Source of the DNA: Diplocloster agilis | GTDB lineage: Bacteria > Bacillota > Clostridia > Lachnospirales > Lachnospiraceae | Assembly (NCBI RefSeq): GCF_019042275.1 | Contig: NZ_JAHQCW010000004.1 | Coordinates: 62,001-126,000 of the forward strand | Direction: 5' to 3' | Length of the DNA stretch: 64,000 nucleotides | Shown here: positions 59,641 to 64,000 of the stretch, piece after piece | Position numbering within the stretch: position 1 is the first letter of the stretch | How the letters are laid out: the number at the start of each line of letters is the position of its first letter | The notes under the pieces: generated by a model | Told to the model about the DNA's origin: nothing | Seen by the model: the letters and a program-made list of their open reading frames with translations, nothing else | Databases searched by the model: none | Program-made: the position numbers and the translations under genes

Positions 59641-60840
59641 ATGATAAATGAATTACTCTTTAATAAAATTATCACCGCAGAAAAGATCAATACTCATTCA
59701 CACTTTAAACCTAAAAGTGTCAGCGAGGAAATAAGTCTGCGGTTTCTGATAGAGCGTTCTTACTTATCATGGCACCGGCTGCCTTTACTGTCTACACAGG
59801 AAGAACGTTCCTTCTATATCCTGAATGAGGGAAGCCGGTCATATTTTGTTTATCTAATGCGTGCGATTCAAGATATTTATAAAATCAATGACCCTTTAAC
59901 AGCAGAAAATTGGGAGCTCTACGATTCAATAATTAGAAGAGAAGGAAATGTCCCGGGTATGCAGGAATCAATCCTGAAAAAATGTTGCCGCTATAAGACT
60001 TCTCTCCTGGACGCCTACTGGCTCCCCGGTTCTGATAATCAGAAACGGCAGTTATACACTCCCGTTTTTAGAATTGATCCTTATCTTTTTGCATATGATA
60101 AAAATATTACAAATCATGATCATCACAATACATGGACTCTGCACAACAAAGTATTTGCATGTTTACATGAATACATAGAATTCTTTAAAGATCTGATACG
60201 TAATCAAATCGCTTCCGGATGTGTTGCTCTCAAATGCGCAGTTGCTTACGACCGTCCCCTGATCGTGGATAATCCTACGTTTGATGAAGCATCCAAAGTG
60301 TTTGACAATAAAAACTATACAGAAAAGGATGTAAAAGCGTTTCAAGACTATATGATAAATCAGGCCTGCAGACTGGCCGCACAATTAGATGTCCCACTCC
60401 AATGGCATACTGGTCTGGGATGTCTGAAAGATACCCGCGCGCTAGAGCTCCTCTCATTAATACAAAGGCATCCTGCAACCAACTTTGTACTTTTTCATGG
60501 CAGCTATCCATGGACAGGAGATATTCCGGCACTGCTTCATAATTACCGCAATGTATATGCCGATATCTGCTGGATGCCGCTTTTATCTCCCACCAAAGCT
60601 AAAAGTACATTACATGAATTAATTGAAATAGCCCCTGCAGACCACATATTATGGGGTTGCGACACAAGTACGCCGGAGGAAAGCTATGGTGCCTGTATTG
60701 CTTTGGCTGAAATACTAAGCGAAGTATTACACGAAAAAATCATCAGTGGATATTTGGACTTTACGCGCTCGGATCTTCTGATTCATCAGATCTTAATGGG
60801 AAATGCTTTAAAATTATACCGGCTTTCCGATTTCACTTAG
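59641..60840 (+). CDS. Amidohydrolase-superfamily metal-dependent hydrolase
   Basis: This 399-residue protein has the TIM-barrel metal-site pattern of Amidohydro_2 enzymes: HxH in INTHSHF (residues 19-23), a His in LQWHTGLG, a His in LFHGSYPW and a late Asp in WGCDTSTPEE. Such enzymes include sugar-lactone hydrolases and decarboxylases. It lies in one operon with the LplBC-type permeases and near the fucose genes, so a sugar lactone is a reasonable guess, but the reaction cannot be read from the sequence. GAGAAGGTAAAAAT precedes the ATG. Confidence 0.83.
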   Translation: MINELLFNKIITAEKINTHSHFKPKSVSEEISLRFLIERSYLSWHRLPLLSTQEERSFYILNEGSRSYFVYLMRAIQDIYKINDPLTAENWELYDSIIRREGNVPGMQESILKKCCRYKTSLLDAYWLPGSDNQKRQLYTPVFRIDPYLFAYDKNITNHDHHNTWTLHNKVFACLHEYIEFFKDLIRNQIASGCVALKCAVAYDRPLIVDNPTFDEASKVFDNKNYTEKDVKAFQDYMINQACRLAAQLDVPLQWHTGLGCLKDTRALELLSLIQRHPATNFVLFHGSYPWTGDIPALLHNYRNVYADICWMPLLSPTKAKSTLHELIEIAPADHILWGCDTSTPEESYGACIALAEILSEVLHEKIISGYLDFTRSDLLIHQILMGNALKLYRLSDFT

Positions 60841-60858
60841 TGTATTCCAGCGCTAGCC

Positions 60859-60888
60859 GCCCGCGGTTCCAACCCCTAAGCCGCGGGC
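60859..60888 (+). terminator. GC-rich hairpin after the amidohydrolase gene
   Basis: GCCCGCGG (60859-60866) and CCGCGGGC (60881-60888) form a perfect stem with a 14-base loop. There is no T-run, so termination is uncertain. Confidence 0.5.
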
Positions 60889-60920
60889 ATACGAAGCCCC
60901 CGGGGAAACCCCTCAATGTA

Positions 60921-60958
60921 TTTGTATACTAAACATTTTTTTGTATAGTAAACATTTT
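60921..60958. promoter_or_regulatory. 19-bp direct repeat upstream of the LacI promoter
   Basis: TTTGTATA-C/G-TAAACATTTT occurs twice in tandem (60921-60939 and 60940-60958), with one difference. It ends two bases before the -35 box, a place suited to an activator or to an autoregulatory site. Confidence 0.55.
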
Positions 60959-60960
60959 CA

Positions 60961-60988
60961 TTGATTTTTTAATTATTTATGATATAAT
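60961..60988 (+). promoter_or_regulatory. Promoter of the LacI-family regulator
   Basis: TTGATT (60961-60966), 16 bases and TATAAT (60983-60988) with TG one base upstream form an extended -10 promoter. The ribosome binding site AGGAGGTGG follows. Confidence 0.8.
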
Positions 60989-61023
60989 CATCTCATGATA
61001 AAAATTTCCAGGAGGTGGTCCGT

Positions 61024-62052
61024 ATGGGGAAGATTACAGTAAGAGAGCTTGCTAAACTGGCAGGCGTATCTCCCTCCGCTATTTCAGTTGTATTAAACGA
61101 CCGGCCCGGAGTCAGCGATGAGACACGAGAGAAAATTCTTTCTCTTTTAAAGCAATATAATTATACTTTAAAGCCGCGGAAGGAAAGTTCGGTTGCTAAG
61201 TTGCGTATCATCAAATATCGGGCGCAGCGGAACGGAGAGCGTGAATTATTTGAAGATTTCTTCAGTGCATTGATGGATGCTCTAGCCGATGAATGCCATA
61301 AGCAAAAGTTTACCACGATCATCACCAGCTGTAATGAGGATAATGTATACGATACCTTTACTGAAATACTAAACAATCCTACCGATGGGTTATTTCTCAT
61401 CGGACATGAATTTGCCCACGAATGCCTAACCATACTAACGCCGCTCAAACTACAGGGTATTCCCATGGTGATTTTCGACAATGGATCTGCTTTCAAGGAT
61501 ATCAACAACTTTTCCATCGATAACGCGAATGTGGCTTTTAACGCAATTACTTATTTGTATGAACGAAACCATAGAGATGTGGGCTTTATCACAAGTTCTT
61601 CGCCTGATTATTCCATGTCAGAACGAAAAAAGGGATTCCTGGAAGCACTAAAATTTTATAATCTGGAATTTCAGCCATTTATCAAGCTCACGCCAACGAT
61701 TGACGGCGCATACAGAGATATGAAAAAATATATCGGCGAGGGAAATCACATCCCGAAAGCCGTATTTGCCGGTAACGATATCATTGCCCTCGGTGCAATG
61801 CAGGCGTTACATGAGGCTGGGTTAAGGATTCCGGATGATGTGTCTATTATTGGTGTAGATGATATCGCTGTAAGTTCTATTTCCCTTCCTCCCCTAACTA
61901 CGTTTCGTATGCCAATTGATTGTGTTGTCGATTTGATGATCTCCGTATTGAAGATGAATCTGACGAGCGCCTATCCTCATATTCACACTCAGATCGGAAT
62001 GCATATTGTTGAGAGAGCAAGCGTAAAGGATCTGCGCCCGCTTGCAAAGTAA
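61024..62052 (+). CDS. LacI-family transcriptional regulator
   Basis: This 342-residue regulator has an N-terminal LacI HTH and hinge (ITVRELAKLAGVSPSAISVVLNDRPGVSDETREKI) and a periplasmic-binding-protein-like sugar domain. The latter includes DGLFLIGHEF, DNANVAFNAITYLYERNHRDVGFI, AVFAGNDIIALGAMQALHEAGLRIPDDVSIIGVDDI. The start at 61024 is taken because AGGAGGTGG lies seven bases upstream. It is convergent with the RpiB-epimerase-DhaL operon and follows the permease-amidohydrolase operon. It could control either. The ligand is unknown. Confidence 0.92.
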   Translation: MGKITVRELAKLAGVSPSAISVVLNDRPGVSDETREKILSLLKQYNYTLKPRKESSVAKLRIIKYRAQRNGERELFEDFFSALMDALADECHKQKFTTIITSCNEDNVYDTFTEILNNPTDGLFLIGHEFAHECLTILTPLKLQGIPMVIFDNGSAFKDINNFSIDNANVAFNAITYLYERNHRDVGFITSSSPDYSMSERKKGFLEALKFYNLEFQPFIKLTPTIDGAYRDMKKYIGEGNHIPKAVFAGNDIIALGAMQALHEAGLRIPDDVSIIGVDDIAVSSISLPPLTTFRMPIDCVVDLMISVLKMNLTSAYPHIHTQIGMHIVERASVKDLRPLAK

Positions 62053-62075
62053 ATTTTTCCTTTCCTCCACAAACA

Positions 62076-62516
62076 TCATCTGGTCTTATCGTAGTTCATA
62101 TAAGCGTTCACTTTAGGTTCGGAAGGGCAGCCCGGAACGAACTCGTTGGTCAGGAAGGCTTCTGCCAGTTCCTCACGTAGCTTGCTTCCAATGGTGAAGG
62201 CGCCCATACAGGCAATATTGGCATTATTGCTCAGGCGCGCCCTCTTCGCGGAGTAAATATCAGATAGCAGCGCTGCATAAGCCCCCTTTACCTTATTAGC
62301 CGCCAGACATACGCCGATACCCGTTCCACAGATCAGAATGCCTCTGTCACACTCGCCCGATGCCACTGCCTCAGCAACCTTAATCGCAACATTTGCATAC
62401 ACCGTATCCTCACTGCCAAAATCTATCAGCTCCCCCAGGCCTTTGCTTTTGATAAATTTCATCAGCTCTTCTTTTGCTGTCCGCGCATTGGGATCACATC
62501 CGATTGCGATTCTCAT
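62076..62516 (-). CDS. RpiB/LacAB-family sugar-phosphate isomerase
   Basis: This 146-residue enzyme belongs to the RpiB/LacA/LacB family. It has IAIGCDPNARTAKEEL at the start, the ICGTGIGVCLAANKVKG loop with the phosphate-binding glycines and ARLSNNANIACMGAFTIG. The catalytic Cys equivalent appears in RGILICGTG. Besides ribose-5-phosphate and galactose-6-phosphate, relatives isomerise tetrulose phosphates. The gene order DhaL, aldose epimerase, RpiB fits a sugar phosphorylated by a dihydroxyacetone-kinase-like enzyme. The ATG follows CGGAGGAAGGTATC. Confidence 0.92.
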   Translation of the reverse strand: MRIAIGCDPNARTAKEELMKFIKSKGLGELIDFGSEDTVYANVAIKVAEAVASGECDRGILICGTGIGVCLAANKVKGAYAALLSDIYSAKRARLSNNANIACMGAFTIGSKLREELAEAFLTNEFVPGCPSEPKVNAYMNYDKTR

Positions 62517-62611
62517 GATACCTTCCTCCGTTCTATTTCAAATCTCTCGTTCAACATCGTTCAAAACGTCCAAAGCCATTTTCACTTTTTCCTGCCATAC
62601 TTGGCCCGGAT

Positions 62612-63481
62612 CTATCTAAAATCAACCGAGTATGAAATCGTATAACGATCTCCCGGCTCCACATAAACCATATGTTCCTTTTTCATGATGTCCTTGTCTT
62701 CATTTACATTAGAAGGCAGTCCATTCCAGGGTTCGATGCAGATAAAAGGCGCCGGCTCAGCGCTGGACCACAGACACAAGTACGGATATTCCGAAAAGTC
62801 AACTTTAATTTCATAATTATTATGATCGCTCTTTAATTTCACCCAGTTGGATTTACCGTTTGCTTTCAAAATGACTGCTTCTTTGAACATGTCATGACTG
62901 AGCGGCAGAATATTTGTATCGATTATGTAGTCCTGTAGTTTTCGGATGCCAAATCCGTTCTTCCGAAGCACACGGGAAATTGTCTCGCTGCATTCAAATT
63001 CAAGATAATAGTCTTCCATCTTTTCTCCGTTAAGGAAAGGGCACCGGTAACCCGGATGATGTCCCACGGCGGCGGCAAGTCTGTTTTCTCCCTTATTCTT
63101 TATCACAAAGGTGACTTTCAGCGTGTGGCCAACCAGTTCATAAATCACGTAAAATTCGAACCGAAACGGATATACTTTCAGCGTCTCCTCATTATATTTC
63201 AGAACATAGCTGAGTCTGGTATATGTCTTTTCCTCTATTTCAAATTTCATGTCCCTGGCAAAACCGTGCGTATTCATATCATAGCGTTTTCCATCGTACT
63301 CATAAAATCCATCTTCAAGCCCGCCTACGATAGGGAACAGAATAGGCGCCTGTTCCTGCCACTGTGGAGCGGTTTTCTGCCACAAATACTCTCTTCCATC
63401 CTGTTCAATACTAATCACTTCCGCCCCCTGCTGCGTAGCGCTTAAAGTGATATATCCGTTACTGATTGTTTCACAAATCAT
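62612..63481 (-). CDS. Aldose 1-epimerase family protein
   Basis: This 289-residue protein has the galactose-mutarotase fold: ITLSATQQGAEVISIEQDGREYLWQ at the start, NTHGFARDMKFEIEE and AAAVGHHPGYRCPFLNGEK with the catalytic His region. FICIEPWNGLP near the end supplies the conserved Glu. It interconverts sugar anomers or acts on a phosphosugar. It lies between the partial DhaL gene and the RpiB gene. A G-rich ribosome binding site, GAGGGGGTAAAA, precedes the ATG. Confidence 0.92.
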   Translation of the reverse strand: MICETISNGYITLSATQQGAEVISIEQDGREYLWQKTAPQWQEQAPILFPIVGGLEDGFYEYDGKRYDMNTHGFARDMKFEIEEKTYTRLSYVLKYNEETLKVYPFRFEFYVIYELVGHTLKVTFVIKNKGENRLAAAVGHHPGYRCPFLNGEKMEDYYLEFECSETISRVLRKNGFGIRKLQDYIIDTNILPLSHDMFKEAVILKANGKSNWVKLKSDHNNYEIKVDFSEYPYLCLWSSAEPAPFICIEPWNGLPSNVNEDKDIMKKEHMVYVEPGDRYTISYSVDFR

Positions 63482-63500
63482 TTTTACCCCCTCTTTCGCA

Positions 63501-63538
63501 ATTCCTATTGAAGTACCTAATTCCTATTGAAGTACCTG
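63501..63538. repeat. 19-bp tandem duplication at the DhaL stop
   Basis: ATTCCTATTGAAGTACCT plus one more base is repeated exactly at 63501-63519 and 63520-63538. The copy covers the last codons and the TAG stop of the DhaL gene, leaving a second in-line copy in the gap to the epimerase. Confidence 0.85.
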
Positions 63539-64000
63539 TATGATTCCATCCGCCATAGCGTTCAAAATGATAAAGCAGGAAGCCGCTCCTGCGTCCAGAA
63601 CCCCTCTGGACCGTTCTCCAAGCCTCGACGAGCGGCCATATTTGGCGGCCATATCTTTCGTACTGTCCCTTCCCGCCCGCGCTGCTTCCTTCATATCGGC
63701 CAAAGCGTCCCGGAATGATTTTCCCATCTCCCGCGCTTTATCAAGCGCTTGAATTGCAGGGTACAGGGTATCTACCAAAGTTTTATCCCCGGGTCTGGCT
63801 TCCACAATTTCGTAGAGTCCTTCCAAGCCTTTCTTTAACATCTCTGTGAAAAGCGGCAGATCGATATTCTCCGCATCTTCCCCAATTTCCGCCATACTTG
63901 TCAGGATGGTTCCGTAAATCGGACCCATGGAACCGCCTATTTTATTAAAAAGCACCATTCCCAGCTGATCCAAGCCATCCGTAAAACTGGTATTCCCCGT
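63524..64000 (-). CDS. Dihydroxyacetone kinase L subunit-like protein (DhaL), 5' end beyond window
   Basis: The frame is open across the window edge and ends with TAG at 63526-63524, so only the last 158 or so residues are seen. DhaL features are NKIGGSMGPIYGTILTSMAE (the nucleotide loop), GDKTLVDTLYPAIQAL and GERSRGVLDAGAASCFIILNAMAD. DhaL binds ADP/ATP and works with DhaK to phosphorylate dihydroxyacetone or related ketoses such as erythrulose. The RpiB gene downstream favours a tetrulose or similar substrate. The DhaK partner should lie just outside the window. Confidence 0.92.
   Translation of the reverse strand, partial: TGNTSFTDGLDQLGMVLFNKIGGSMGPIYGTILTSMAEIGEDAENIDLPLFTEMLKKGLEGLYEIVEARPGDKTLVDTLYPAIQALDKAREMGKSFRDALADMKEAARAGRDSTKDMAAKYGRSSRLGERSRGVLDAGAASCFIILNAMADGIIQVLQ

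Overview
The window most resembles a gut Lachnospiraceae (Clostridia) genome. This rests on moderate GC, strong AGGAGG-type ribosome binding sites, several YesM/YesN- and LplABC-type carbohydrate systems, a dnaX-ybaB-recR block and a sigma/DUF4179 pair. The taxon is inferred from gene content only. About fifty real genes are present, most on the minus strand, and most serve carbohydrate capture and breakdown.

Layout. Positions 1-10,360 (minus) hold one long run: a 57-aa small protein, class II aldolase, PfkB kinase, aldo/keto reductase, polyol dehydrogenase, iron alcohol dehydrogenase, VOC protein, a second zinc dehydrogenase broken by an in-frame TAA, and a ribose-type ABC importer (RbsA plus two permeases, the last cut by the window edge). 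A divergent HTH regulator faces it. Positions 10,886-12,036 hold a hypothetical gene behind a consensus promoter and a second HTH regulator. Positions 12,065-28,718 (minus) form a Gram-positive glycan-utilisation locus: solute-binding protein, two permeases, histidine kinase, AraC-type response regulator, two GH106-like glycosidases, a sialidase-fold protein, a DapA-family lyase, a YhcH protein and a 2-hydroxyacid dehydrogenase. GGACATGTCC palindromic repeats lie in two of its gene gaps.

Positions 28,957-32,600 hold blaI-blaR1 and a convergent class D beta-lactamase-like lipoprotein, with matching BlaI-type operators at both promoters. Positions 32,600-39,483 hold unusual repeats, housekeeping recR, ybaB, dnaX and a phosphofructokinase, a membrane HTH regulator, and an ECF-like sigma factor with its DUF4179 partner. 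Positions 39,964-43,377 hold the most striking gene: an EndoQ-like PHP nuclease fused to a complete UvrD-type helicase, with two sliding-clamp motifs. tRNA-Ser(CGA) and an AT-rich lipoprotein gene follow.

Positions 44,785-60,840 form a fucose-type locus: GH29 fucosidase, TauE-like membrane protein, GH3, fucose isomerase-like protein, RhaB-like kinase, class II aldolase, membrane AraC regulator and solute-binding protein on minus, and two permeases plus an amidohydrolase divergently on plus. Positions 61,024-64,000 hold a LacI regulator, then RpiB, an aldose epimerase and a partial DhaL on minus, possibly for a tetrose or ketose substrate.
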